Positions 23,175 through 31,474 of a stretch of 64,000 nucleotides of DNA are shown here, piece by piece; the stretch's first letter is position 1, and every line of letters starts with the position of its first letter. Made by a program: the position numbers and the translations under genes. The notes under the pieces were generated by a model. The model had not been told where the DNA came from, made no database searches, and was given only the letters and a program-made list of their open reading frames with translations. Origin of the DNA: Pseudoalteromonas caenipelagi (GTDB taxonomy: Bacteria; Pseudomonadota; Gammaproteobacteria; Enterobacterales; Alteromonadaceae). The stretch spans positions 124,001 through 188,000 of the forward strand of contig NZ_JABBPG010000001.1 of assembly GCF_013140855.1 (NCBI RefSeq). Reading direction: 5' to 3'.

Positions 23175-24512
23175 TTACATTGCGTTATATTCATCTTCCC
23201 AGAAGAACTTTTCTTCACCGAAAGCGGGTTTTAAATCATTCAACCAAGTTGCCTTTTCATCATATTGAGCAAAGAAGGGTTGTTGAACCCAGTCAGGGTT
23301 ACGCGCTTGAATAAAGCGCAATACAAACACTTTTTCACCGTGGATCTGTGCCACACCAGAAATTTCAACTTTACCAGGTCCTGCACTCATTGAAGGGCCA
23401 CGTACAGTTCTGCTGACACCAGATACATTCTTATAGGCGTCGCGGAAGATCTCCCATGTTCTATATAAAGGCAGTTCAAAGTAGCGTTTAGCACCGGTAT
23501 CACGTTCAATAAACATGTAATACGGGATCATGCCCATTTGTGTTTGTTCTTTCCACATGTCGCTCCACATTTGTGAGTCAACATTAATATTATTAAGCAA
23601 AGGCGCTTGTGTTCTAATTTGGGCACCGGTCTTACGAATAAGTCGAATTGCTTCTTTGGTAATGTCTGTGCGAAGTTCTTGCTTGTGATTAACATGGGCC
23701 ATGATAGATACATGCTTACCCGCATTTACGAGTTCAGCTAAGAGCGCTAGTAGTTCTTTAGCATCGGGGTCTGTTACATATCTAAATGGCCAAAAGGTGA
23801 GTGACTTGGTGCCTATACGTATGGTTTTAATGTGATCAAAACGTGGCTCTGTTAACGCTTCTAAATATTTACGTAGTTTAACCGTACGCATCACCATAGG
23901 GTCACCGCCGGTCATCAACAGATCGGTTACTTCCTTATGTTCTGCTAAATAATTGTGTAACAGATCCTCATCGTTATTATTAAAGCGGGTTGCTTTGCCA
24001 ACGAACTGAGCCCATCTAAAACAGAAAGTACAATATGAATGGCAATATTGCCCTTGTGAAGGAAAAAATAGCACGGTTTCTTTGTATTTGTGCTGAATAC
24101 CTTCTACGCGTTCTCCACCATACTCTGGGACATTCTTTTCCATTTGCCCAGCTGGATGTGGGTTAAGTCTATGGCGGATCTGAGTTGCGAGCTGAAAAAC
24201 TTCTTCAGCAGTATGAGAGCGCTTTAAAAGGGCAGCCATTTGCTCGTAAGACTCGTCGTCAAGCATGCCGCGCTGTGGAAAGGTCAGTTGAAAAACAGGA
24301 TCGTTTGGTACCTTATGCCAATCAATCAATTCTTCAATCACAAAGTTGTTAACACGAAACGGAAAAACATTTGCGACGACTTTCATTTCAAAACGTAAAT
24401 GCTCGGGGAGTTTATCTAGCTGTTCAATTTTGTCGATTTGACGATGTTGGTAAACGGTAAACCTTGGCGCTTGATACGCTTGTGCAGGCTGTAATTTGAC
24501 GGTTTGCTGCAT
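23175..24512 (-). CDS. KamA-family radical SAM aminomutase (lysine 2,3-aminomutase-like)
   Basis: A 445-residue radical SAM, PLP-dependent enzyme. The 4Fe-4S motif is CHSYCTFC (CxxxCxxC), followed by FRWAQFVG. LLMTGGDPMVM is the KamA SAM-binding region and SAGPGKVEI probably holds the PLP lysine. It is longer than EpmB (about 340) and near the size of lysine or glutamate 2,3-aminomutase; a catabolic or osmolyte (beta-amino acid) role is likely, but the substrate is undetermined. It lies 129 bases downstream of bioA with a hairpin between, so it is probably transcribed separately. Confidence 0.85.
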   Translation of the reverse strand: MQQTVKLQPAQAYQAPRFTVYQHRQIDKIEQLDKLPEHLRFEMKVVANVFPFRVNNFVIEELIDWHKVPNDPVFQLTFPQRGMLDDESYEQMAALLKRSHTAEEVFQLATQIRHRLNPHPAGQMEKNVPEYGGERVEGIQHKYKETVLFFPSQGQYCHSYCTFCFRWAQFVGKATRFNNNDEDLLHNYLAEHKEVTDLLMTGGDPMVMRTVKLRKYLEALTEPRFDHIKTIRIGTKSLTFWPFRYVTDPDAKELLALLAELVNAGKHVSIMAHVNHKQELRTDITKEAIRLIRKTGAQIRTQAPLLNNINVDSQMWSDMWKEQTQMGMIPYYMFIERDTGAKRYFELPLYRTWEIFRDAYKNVSGVSRTVRGPSMSAGPGKVEISGVAQIHGEKVFVLRFIQARNPDWVQQPFFAQYDEKATWLNDLKPAFGEEKFFWEDEYNAM

Positions 24513-24607
24513 AAATCCTCGTACTTTTACTCGTTGCTGTAAAAGCGATACATTGTAACAGATTTTGTTGTGTAATTTCGAACTTTGTAGCTAACTTAGC
24601 AACAATT

Positions 24608-24633
24608 AAGCCACAACACCGTTGCCGTGGCTT
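24608..24633. terminator. Hairpin between bioA and the KamA-type gene
   Basis: AAGCCAC and GTGGCTT form a 7-bp stem around a 12-nt loop a few bases after the bioA stop codon. No strong T-run follows on the - strand, so it is a weak terminator candidate. Confidence 0.45.
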
Positions 24634-24641
24634 GCTAAATG

Positions 24642-25931
24642 CTAGTATTGTTGTTTGTCTATAGCATGATAGATTGCATCCGCAAGTTTATGAATATCTT
24701 CAGTTGATGATATGTAGGGCGGCATTATGTAGATAAGTTTGCCAAATGGCCTGATCCAAACCCCCTTACTTATAAAAAACCTCTGTATTTTAGCGACATC
24801 AACCGCTTTGTCTACTTCAACAACACCAATAGCGCCTAGTATTCTAACGTTAACGACAGACGTTAAACTTTCACAGCGTTTGAGTTCCGCCATGGCTAAA
24901 TTAACTCTATTAATATGTGCTTGCCAATTGTTTTCTAATAATAGGTCTATACTTGCATTTGCTACTGCGCAAGCAAGAGGGTTGCCCATAAAAGTTGGGC
25001 CATGCATCAATACACCGGCTTCCCCTTCACTAAGACCAACAGCTACTTTTTCGTTGGTAAGTGTTGCGGAGAGGGTCATCGTCCCGCCTGTCAGCGCTTT
25101 ACCAATACACATTATATCTGGCGCGATACCAGCATGCTCACAGGCAAACATTTTCCCTGTTCTGCCAAACCCAGTGGCGATTTCATCAAGTATGAGTAAC
25201 ACATCATACTTATTACATAATTGCCTCACCTTAGCTAAATAGGAGGGGCTATAAAAATTCATGCCACCAGCGTTTTGCACAATGGGCTCTATAATGAATG
25301 CAGCGACATGTTGATGGTGTTCTAAAAACGCTTGTTCAAGGGAGTCTAATTCTTGTTGCGATGGTTGTTCATCAAATTTAGCTTTAGGTGCGGCTACAAA
25401 AATATGTTCAGGCAAAAAACCTTGATACATGCTGTGCATAGAGTTGACCGGGTCACACACACTCATGGCCGCAAAAGTATCCCCGTGATAGCCTTTTTGG
25501 GCAGTCATCAGTTTATTTTTACCTTTATGGCCTTTACTAATCCAATATTGAAGCGCCATTTTTATCGCGACTTCAACACTTACCGAGCCGCTGTCAGCAA
25601 GAAAAACTCGGTCTAGCGTTTTTGGTGTAATACTAATGAGCTTTTTGCATAGTTCAATAGCTGGGGCATGGGTAATTCCGCCAAACATAACGTGGCTCAT
25701 GGTACTCGCTTGCTTGTGAATCGATGCGACTAGTTTTGGGTGGTTGTAGCCATGAATAGCGCTCCACCAAGATGCCATTCCATCTATTAACACGTCACCT
25801 GTATCGAGGTAAATTTTGTTTTCACTGGTATGCGTTACGCCGTATGACGGAAGTGGGTTGAGCATGGATGTATAAGGATGCCAAATATGCTTTTTATCAA
25901 ATTCTTTATCAATTGCTGTAAAAGTGTCCAT
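24642..25931 (-). CDS. bioA: Adenosylmethionine-8-amino-7-oxononanoate aminotransferase
   Basis: BioA converts 7-keto-8-aminopelargonate to 7,8-diaminopelargonate with SAM as amino donor in biotin synthesis. At 429 residues it is full length. HIWHPYTSM is the BioA N-terminal signature. ILDEIATGFGRTGKMF carries the PLP-binding Asp and CIGKALTGG the PLP lysine. DGMASWWSAIHGYNHP is another BioA-specific block. It is divergent from bioBFCD, as in enterobacteria. Confidence 0.97.
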   Translation of the reverse strand: MDTFTAIDKEFDKKHIWHPYTSMLNPLPSYGVTHTSENKIYLDTGDVLIDGMASWWSAIHGYNHPKLVASIHKQASTMSHVMFGGITHAPAIELCKKLISITPKTLDRVFLADSGSVSVEVAIKMALQYWISKGHKGKNKLMTAQKGYHGDTFAAMSVCDPVNSMHSMYQGFLPEHIFVAAPKAKFDEQPSQQELDSLEQAFLEHHQHVAAFIIEPIVQNAGGMNFYSPSYLAKVRQLCNKYDVLLILDEIATGFGRTGKMFACEHAGIAPDIMCIGKALTGGTMTLSATLTNEKVAVGLSEGEAGVLMHGPTFMGNPLACAVANASIDLLLENNWQAHINRVNLAMAELKRCESLTSVVNVRILGAIGVVEVDKAVDVAKIQRFFISKGVWIRPFGKLIYIMPPYISSTEDIHKLADAIYHAIDKQQY

Positions 25932-25958
25932 TGGTAAACCTAAGGTAACTGGTTGGCG

Positions 25959-25993
25959 TTGACAATACTACGACACAAAGTAGACTAAGCCAA
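25959..25993. promoter_or_regulatory. Face-to-face bioA and bioB promoters
   Basis: Toward bioB, TTGACA (25959-25964), a 16-bp spacer and TAGACT (25981-25986). Toward bioA on the - strand, TTGGCT (25988-25993), a 17-bp spacer and TAGTAT (25965-25970). The promoters overlap almost fully, so one bound repressor, expected to be BirA, could block both. A short palindrome CTAC-N8-GTAG lies in the middle, but no classical BirA box is clear. Confidence 0.65.
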
Positions 25994-26053
25994 TCATCGT
26001 CAAGTTAACTGCATTATTTTTGAGCAGAATTTTATAAAAAAGAGAATATAGAC

Positions 26054-27091
26054 ATGGCTACAGTTCGTCACGATTGGACTCATCAAGAAGTAAAAGCATT
26101 ATTTGAAATGCCGTTCAACGATTTATTATTTAAAGCTGCCAGTATTCACCGTGAGAACTTTAACCCTAATGAGGTGCAGATCTCAACGCTACTATCAATT
26201 AAAACCGGCGCATGCCCAGAAGATTGTAAGTATTGCCCTCAATCGGGTCATTACAAGACCGACCTTGAACGAGAGCGCTTGATGGAAGTTGAAAAGGTTG
26301 TAGAGCAGGCACGACTAGCAAAACAAAAAGGTGCAACACGTTTTTGTATGGGCGCAGCATGGTCAGACCCAAAAGATAGAGACATGCCCTACATTGAAAA
26401 AATGGTCAAGGAAGTAAAAGAGCTCGGTCTTGAAACCTGTATGACACTGGGGATGCTCGATAACGACAAAGCACATGCACTTAAAAGTGCGGGCCTAGAC
26501 TATTACAACCATAACTTAGACACATCACCTGAGTATTACCAACAGATCATCACTACTCGAACATATCAAGACCGTTTAGACACCATTGACAACGTGCGCG
26601 ATGCAGGCATGAAGGTGTGCTCTGGCGGTATCGTAGGCATGGGTGAGCAAGCCGCAGACCGTTTTGGCTTGTTAATGCAGTTGGCTAACTTGCCTCAGCA
26701 ACCAGAAAGTGTGCCGATTAATATGTTAGTAAAAGTGAAAGGTACGCCGCTTGAAGATGTTGAAGATTTAGACCATTTTGAGTTTGTTCGTACAATTGCT
26801 GTTGCTAGAATTATGATGCCGAAAAGCTATGTTCGCTTATCTGCAGGTCGTACAGCAATGAATGAACAAATGCAGTCTATGTGTTTCTTTGCTGGCGCAA
26901 ATTCAATTTTCTATGGGGATAAGTTGCTAACCACAGAAAATCCAGAAGCTGATGCTGATATGAACTTACTTAAAAAGTTAGGCATGAAGCCTGAAGAGCG
27001 CCATGATTACTCAGACGAAGCATATGAAGCCTCGTTGTCTTCTGCGATTGCCGATAAGGCGACTTCTGAGCTGTTTTACGAAGCAAATTAA
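26054..27091 (+). CDS. bioB: Biotin synthase
   Basis: A 345-residue radical SAM enzyme that inserts sulfur into dethiobiotin. The cluster motif is [10 protein letters not shown] (CxxxCxxC). Further BioB blocks are [35 protein letters not shown] and [12 protein letters not shown]. Its stop codon overlaps the bioF start by one base, beginning a tightly coupled bioBFCD operon. Confidence 0.97.
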   Translation: MATVRHDWTHQEVKALFEMPFNDLLFKAASIHRENFNPNEVQISTLLSIKTGACPEDCKYCPQSGHYKTDLERERLMEVEKVVEQARLAKQKGATRFCMGAAWSDPKDRDMPYIEKMVKEVKELGLETCMTLGMLDNDKAHALKSAGLDYYNHNLDTSPEYYQQIITTRTYQDRLDTIDNVRDAGMKVCSGGIVGMGEQAADRFGLLMQLANLPQQPESVPINMLVKVKGTPLEDVEDLDHFEFVRTIAVARIMMPKSYVRLSAGRTAMNEQMQSMCFFAGANSIFYGDKLLTTENPEADADMNLLKKLGMKPEERHDYSDEAYEASLSSAIADKATSELFYEAN

Positions 27092-28230
27092 TGGCCTTTG
27101 AGTATATCAAGCAAAGCTTGGCACTGCGAAAGCAACAAGCTTTATTTAGACAGCGGGCGCATGTGCAGCAAAGTAGTGCGCGTAAGATTACCATTGCAGG
27201 CAAAACATATCTTAATTTTGCCAGTAACGACTATCTTGGACTCGCTGATACGCAATGTGACAATATATCCTGCGCAACGGGGAGCAGAAGCTCCGCATTG
27301 GTCACTGGTTATCAAATTTGTCATAAACGACTTGAAGATAAGCTGTGTGAATTGTTAGGCTTTGAATCTGCGTTGCTATTTAGCACAGGGTTCAGCGCTA
27401 ATTCTAGTGTGTTGAAGACCTTGTTTAACGAAATGAGCCCAACGCAAAGCAGTGCAATATTTCAAGATAAGCTTAATCACGCCAGTTTAATCGATGGTGC
27501 ATTGCAAAGCTCGGCAAAGCATGTGCGTTTTAATCATAATGATATGGCGCACTTAAGAGCTAGGCTTGAAAAGTCATCCGCCCAGAACAAACTTATTGTG
27601 AGTGAAGGTGTGTTCTCAATGGACGGAGACACTGCACCACTTGATGAATTATATCGTTTAAGGCAGCAGCATAATGCGTGGTTGATGTTAGATGACGCAC
27701 ACGCGTTTGGTGTGCTGGGTAATGACGGCTTAGGTTCATGCCAATTACATCCCAGCAAGCCAGATATTTTAGTGATTACATTTGGTAAAGCTATGGCTAG
27801 CCAAGGTGCAGCAGTGTTGGGTAGTAAGGCGTTTATTGACTATTTGTTGCAGTTTAATCGCGAGTACATTTATTCAACAGCCATGTCTCCTTTAATGGTT
27901 AATGCTGCTTCATTTCAACTACAACGATTGCTTGATGCTCATGCTCAAAGAGATAAATTAAATACCAACATCAATATGTTTAAGCGATTATGTGACGAAG
28001 CGCATATTGCGGTTATGCCCTCTGATACACCTATCCAGCCCGTTGTGTTGGGAAGCGCAGAAAATGTGCTAGAAGTACAACGGGGATTACAAGAAAATGG
28101 CATATGGTTAAGCGCAATTCGTCCGCCAACAGTACCTGAAAACACGGCTCGACTGAGGATCACTATAACGGCGGCGCACCAAGAGCAAGATATTGCTGAG
28201 TTAGTTAGACACTTAGAGGTGCAATTATGA
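27091..28230 (+). CDS. bioF: 8-amino-7-oxononanoate synthase
   Basis: A 379-residue PLP enzyme that condenses pimeloyl thioester with L-alanine. Typical segments are NFASNDYLGLAD, TGSRSSALVTGYQICHKRLE, DDAHAFGVLG and the PLP lysine in ITFGKAMASQGAAVLG. The start overlaps the bioB stop (TAATG) and the end overlaps bioC (ATGA). Confidence 0.96.
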   Translation: MAFEYIKQSLALRKQQALFRQRAHVQQSSARKITIAGKTYLNFASNDYLGLADTQCDNISCATGSRSSALVTGYQICHKRLEDKLCELLGFESALLFSTGFSANSSVLKTLFNEMSPTQSSAIFQDKLNHASLIDGALQSSAKHVRFNHNDMAHLRARLEKSSAQNKLIVSEGVFSMDGDTAPLDELYRLRQQHNAWLMLDDAHAFGVLGNDGLGSCQLHPSKPDILVITFGKAMASQGAAVLGSKAFIDYLLQFNREYIYSTAMSPLMVNAASFQLQRLLDAHAQRDKLNTNINMFKRLCDEAHIAVMPSDTPIQPVVLGSAENVLEVQRGLQENGIWLSAIRPPTVPENTARLRITITAAHQEQDIAELVRHLEVQL

Positions 28231-29015
28231 ATGCAATAACACAGCAGGTTGGGTTATCGCATTCAGGTGTGAAGCAACATACGGCTGAAAGATTCTCAAA
28301 AGCTGCTAAGCAATACCAACAACATGCACGCGTGCAGCAACAAGCTGCAAGTCGTTTGTTTGCATTGTTAAAAAATGATTATGACTGTTTGTTGGACTTG
28401 GGAGCTGGGCCGTTATTGCATCATGAGTACTTAGCTAATTGTGCATCCAACGTATTAAGCATAGATTTAAGCCAAGGTATGTTGAGCCAAGGGCCAGAAG
28501 ATACGTGGCGTGTATGCGCTGACATGGACAATTTGCCATTGCAAAGTGCCAGCATTAGCGCGATTTTTTCAAATTTTGCAATTCAATGGAGTGAGTCGCC
28601 AGCACAGTTGTTCAAAGAATTAGCAAGGGTGTGTAAGCCAAATGCTCACGTGGTACTGTCATCTGTGTTGGACGGCTCGTTAAAAGAAATAGCATACGCA
28701 TGGCAAGTGCTAGATGATCGATGCCATATAAATCAGTTTTTGACGTTGCAGCAATTAGAACTGTTTGCTAAACAGGCTGGTTTTGAAATCAAGCGAGCGC
28801 AGCAAGTTTGCCTTAAAGACTGTTTTTCAAGTGCAAAAGATGCATTCAAATCAGTTAAAAGTATTGGTGCAAACCAGCTACAAAACCAAAGTACTCAATA
28901 TGCTGGACTTATGGGCAAAAAGCGTTACGAAAGATTACTTACAGGCTATCCACTTGAACATAATCAAGCGGTGGTAAGCTATGAAGTCGCAATTATGGAA
29001 TTAGTGAAATTATGA
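28227..29015 (+). CDS. bioC: Malonyl-ACP O-methyltransferase
   Basis: A 262-residue SAM methyltransferase that methylates malonyl-ACP to start pimelate-moiety synthesis. Motif I is CLLDLGAGPL; VLSIDLSQGML and ALQSASISAIFSNFAIQWS-like segments match the BioC pattern. The N-terminal FSKAAKQYQQHARVQ is also BioC-like. ATGA overlaps join it to bioF and bioD. No bioH is seen in the window. Confidence 0.9.
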   Translation: MNAITQQVGLSHSGVKQHTAERFSKAAKQYQQHARVQQQAASRLFALLKNDYDCLLDLGAGPLLHHEYLANCASNVLSIDLSQGMLSQGPEDTWRVCADMDNLPLQSASISAIFSNFAIQWSESPAQLFKELARVCKPNAHVVLSSVLDGSLKEIAYAWQVLDDRCHINQFLTLQQLELFAKQAGFEIKRAQQVCLKDCFSSAKDAFKSVKSIGANQLQNQSTQYAGLMGKKRYERLLTGYPLEHNQAVVSYEVAIMELVKL

Positions 29016-29701
29016 GTGCATTTTTTATTACTGGCACAGACACTGAGGTTGGCAAAACGCATATTACGGCATTATTGCTCAAATTCTTGGCACAGCACAA
29101 ACGCAAAGCGATAGGTTTTAAACCAATCGCGGCAGGGGCCGAAGAAGCTTTTGGTCAGTTAGTGAATGATGATGCTTTGACGCTTATGGAATCGTCGTCA
29201 GTTCATGGTAAGTATGAGCAAGTTAACCCAATATGTTTTGAACCGCCAATTGCACCACATATTGCAGCTCAACAAGCGGGCGTAGAAATCACTTTGGACA
29301 ACCTGAGCCACTATTATCGTGAGCTGGCAAAACTTGGTGCTGAGTTTACGCTAGTTGAAGGGGCTGGTGGTTGGGCATTACCAATTAATGACACACAATA
29401 TCTTTGCGACTGGGTACAAAAAGAGCAGCTGCCAGTTATATTGGTTGTGGGTATGAAGCTTGGTTGTTTAAATCACGCGATTTTGACCAGTCATGCACTC
29501 AAGGCGCAAGGCGTTAAATGTGTTGGTTGGATAGCCAATCAAGTTGACCCAAACATGGCTAATTTTGATGAAAACTTAGATAGCTTGCGCAAAAGACTAG
29601 AAGCCCCTTTGTTAGCCGTGGCACCCTATAGCGAAGAAAAAGCCAAACTTCAGATATACGCGGCATTAACCGATTTGTTGGGGATTAAACTACAAGGCTA
29701 A
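29012..29701 (+). CDS. bioD: Dethiobiotin synthetase
   Basis: A 229-residue ATP-dependent ligase that closes the ureido ring. The P-loop is FITGTDTEVGKTHI at the N-terminus, followed by KPIAAG and VEGAGGWALPI. It is the last gene of the operon. The following hairpin overlaps its stop codon. Confidence 0.96.
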   Translation: MSAFFITGTDTEVGKTHITALLLKFLAQHKRKAIGFKPIAAGAEEAFGQLVNDDALTLMESSSVHGKYEQVNPICFEPPIAPHIAAQQAGVEITLDNLSHYYRELAKLGAEFTLVEGAGGWALPINDTQYLCDWVQKEQLPVILVVGMKLGCLNHAILTSHALKAQGVKCVGWIANQVDPNMANFDENLDSLRKRLEAPLLAVAPYSEEKAKLQIYAALTDLLGIKLQG

Positions 29702-29719
29702 TGATGGTCATTAGCCTTT
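29694..29719 (+). terminator. bioD terminator overlapping the stop codon
   Basis: AAGGCTAATGA and TCATTAGCCTT form an 11-bp stem around TGG. Only three T follow, so termination may be partial. Confidence 0.6.
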
Positions 29720-29729
29720 GTACACACCT

Positions 29730-29933
29730 CTATTCAGTTGTTGAGTTTTGACTTAGGTAGTTAGGTAAAAGCTCTTCAACTATTATTTTTGCAGGGATGG
29801 TATAACGCACTCCGTTAAACATAACCGATGTATGCTCATTGATTCCTGTGATGCCAGTTAAAGTCCAGCCTTCACCTCGTTCAGGGCACAATACCTTAGT
29901 GGTTGGGGGAATAACCTTAAAATCGTCCGACAT
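29730..29933 (-). CDS. Conserved-looking 67-residue hypothetical protein
   Basis: A small cytosolic protein with GEGWTLTGITGI and GVRYTIPAKIIVEELLP segments, probably a short beta-barrel-like fold. CGGAG lies five bases before the ATG at 29933, which supports translation. It is convergent with bioD. No function assigned. Confidence 0.55.
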   Translation of the reverse strand: MSDDFKVIPPTTKVLCPERGEGWTLTGITGINEHTSVMFNGVRYTIPAKIIVEELLPNYLSQNSTTE

Positions 29934-30010
29934 AAAAACTCCGCGTTAGACTTATTTTTACGCTCTAGTTTATACTAATTTCGCCAATTGCCAATTGAGA
30001 ACCTAAAGTT

Positions 30011-30499
30011 ATGCAGCTATTCACATCGAGGCTCATGCTCAAGCCAATCACTTATCGTGATATGACAACACTGCATACGCTATTAAACGACCCCTTAATC
30101 TCCAAATTCAACGATTATGGCGAGTCTATCTCATCCTCTGAAATAAAAGCGTTAATCCAATGGGATTTAGAGCAAAGCTACCTTGGTTTAGGCGTGAGAT
30201 TAAGCATTAATTGCGAAACTAGTGGCATGATAGGGTGTATTGGGCTTTATGAGTATAACCGCGAGTTGAGTGAAGTTTATCTTGGCTTTGAGTTATCCCC
30301 CTTACATTGGGGGCAAGGTATTATGCGCGAAGCAATAGAATGTGTAATAACCAATATCGGCCAACTTATTAATATAAATCGTGATATTAAACTATTGGCG
30401 CGGGTTCAAGTGAAGAATTTACGTTCCGTTAAGTTATTAGAACGGCAAGGATTTATAAAGCTAGAAAACAGCGAATACAGTAAATTAGTGTCACTTTAA
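30011..30499 (+). CDS. GNAT-family N-acetyltransferase (RimJ/RimL-like)
   Basis: A 162-residue acetyltransferase. TSRLMLKPITYRDM is the typical RimJ/RimL opening. GLYEYNRELSEVYLGFELSP, HWGQGIMREAI (acetyl-CoA loop, normally Q/RxxGxG/A) and NLRSVKLLERQGF complete the GNAT motifs. The substrate, a protein N-terminus or small molecule, cannot be told. Confidence 0.88.
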   Translation: MQLFTSRLMLKPITYRDMTTLHTLLNDPLISKFNDYGESISSSEIKALIQWDLEQSYLGLGVRLSINCETSGMIGCIGLYEYNRELSEVYLGFELSPLHWGQGIMREAIECVITNIGQLININRDIKLLARVQVKNLRSVKLLERQGFIKLENSEYSKLVSL

Positions 30500-30527
30500 A
30501 GAGGTTTATAGCGTGGTGTTTTTAACC

Positions 30528-31049
30528 TTATTGTATCGATTGCAACTTGTTGCTAAGCAAGCGTACGAGTGAATCCACTGTTGCACTGTCATCATTCAAT
30601 CCTACTAGCAATGTCATAAAGTAACAGTCCATCATGATGTCAGCTTTGTGCACATCGTATGGCTGGCCTGCAAACAACATTTTTTTAAACGCTTCGAGCT
30701 GAGCAGAGAAGTATTCTTGCTGCCAAATAATGCCAGACAAAAGCTCTTTACTAAACTCGCGATTACTTAGGTAAAATTGATAAAGATACTTTGCGTAGTG
30801 CCTAAGTCTAAGCCTTGGGGTATGTAATTTCTCGGTTTCAGATGCTTGCAGCAAAACTTGCTCAATCCGCTCGTGCATTGCTGTTTTTAAAATATCTAGC
30901 TTAGTGGGAAAGTGAGAAAACACGGTGCCTGTAGCAACTTGTGCAGATTGTGAAATTTGCCGAGTAGTTGTTTGTGCATAACCGTGCTCTATGAATAAGT
31001 TCCAGCTAGCATCAAGTATACGTTGTTTGGTTGATGATTTTTTATTCAT
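30528..31049 (-). CDS. TetR-family transcriptional regulator
   Basis: A 173-residue repressor. The HTH spans about residues 10-50: ILDASWNLFIEHGYAQTTTRQISQSAQVATGTVFSHFPTK in outline, with VATGTVFSHF as recognition helix. The C-terminal ligand domain is not family-diagnostic. It is divergent from a small membrane-protein gene across a double palindrome that is its likely operator. Confidence 0.9.
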   Translation of the reverse strand: MNKKSSTKQRILDASWNLFIEHGYAQTTTRQISQSAQVATGTVFSHFPTKLDILKTAMHERIEQVLLQASETEKLHTPRLRLRHYAKYLYQFYLSNREFSKELLSGIIWQQEYFSAQLEAFKKMLFAGQPYDVHKADIMMDCYFMTLLVGLNDDSATVDSLVRLLSNKLQSIQ

Positions 31050-31105
31050 ATTACTTCCAGTAAGTTAGAGGTATTTAGTCTAGCATAGGCGTAAAAAATT
31101 ATATA

Positions 31106-31153
31106 TTGCACTTGAAATTGAGCGCGCTCATAATTCATAATGAGCGTGCTCAA
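31106..31153. promoter_or_regulatory. TetR operator and promoter of the small membrane-protein gene
   Basis: TTGAGCGCGCTCAT and ATGAGCGTGCTCAA (31118-31131 and 31140-31153) form an inverted repeat with one mismatch, and each arm is itself palindromic (GAGCGCGCTC and GAGCGTGCTC). The -35 TTGCAC (31106) and -10 CATAAT (31129) with a 17-bp spacer overlap it, so repressor binding would block RNA polymerase. Confidence 0.75.
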
Positions 31154-31185
31154 TTTTGCAAAATTCAATTTAAGGATGGTGTAGT

Positions 31186-31383
31186 ATGAATATTTTAGGA
31201 TACGTGTTGTTTTTACCATTTCTCTACTTTTACAGTTATATTTTAGGTCCAGTATTGAAATGTGTTTTGATACCTGGTGGGCTGGCAGTATTGATGTTGA
31301 TTATGGGCCCTAAAGAGTTTTTTCATTACATGAAGTTAGCTAAACAAGCACCTTCATCGCACAAACCTGCCGAACTAACATAG
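31186..31383 (+). CDS. Small membrane protein under TetR control
   Basis: A 65-residue protein with two hydrophobic segments (about residues 3-21 and 27-42) and a polar C-terminal tail. TAAGGATGG precedes the ATG. It is divergent from the TetR gene and probably its main target. No function known. Confidence 0.65.
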   Translation: MNILGYVLFLPFLYFYSYILGPVLKCVLIPGGLAVLMLIMGPKEFFHYMKLAKQAPSSHKPAELT

Positions 31384-31474
31384 TTTTACTGCTCGGATTA
31401 GTTTAAAATTGGGTTTTTAGGTTTCGGGTTGCTGTTTAGTGACAGTAAGCCCACGATAACTTTCCTAGGAGCCC

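Noticed and set aside
25932..26053. A classical BirA operator
   Set aside because: GGTAAACC and AGTTAACT occur, but not as an inverted pair at the expected spacing.
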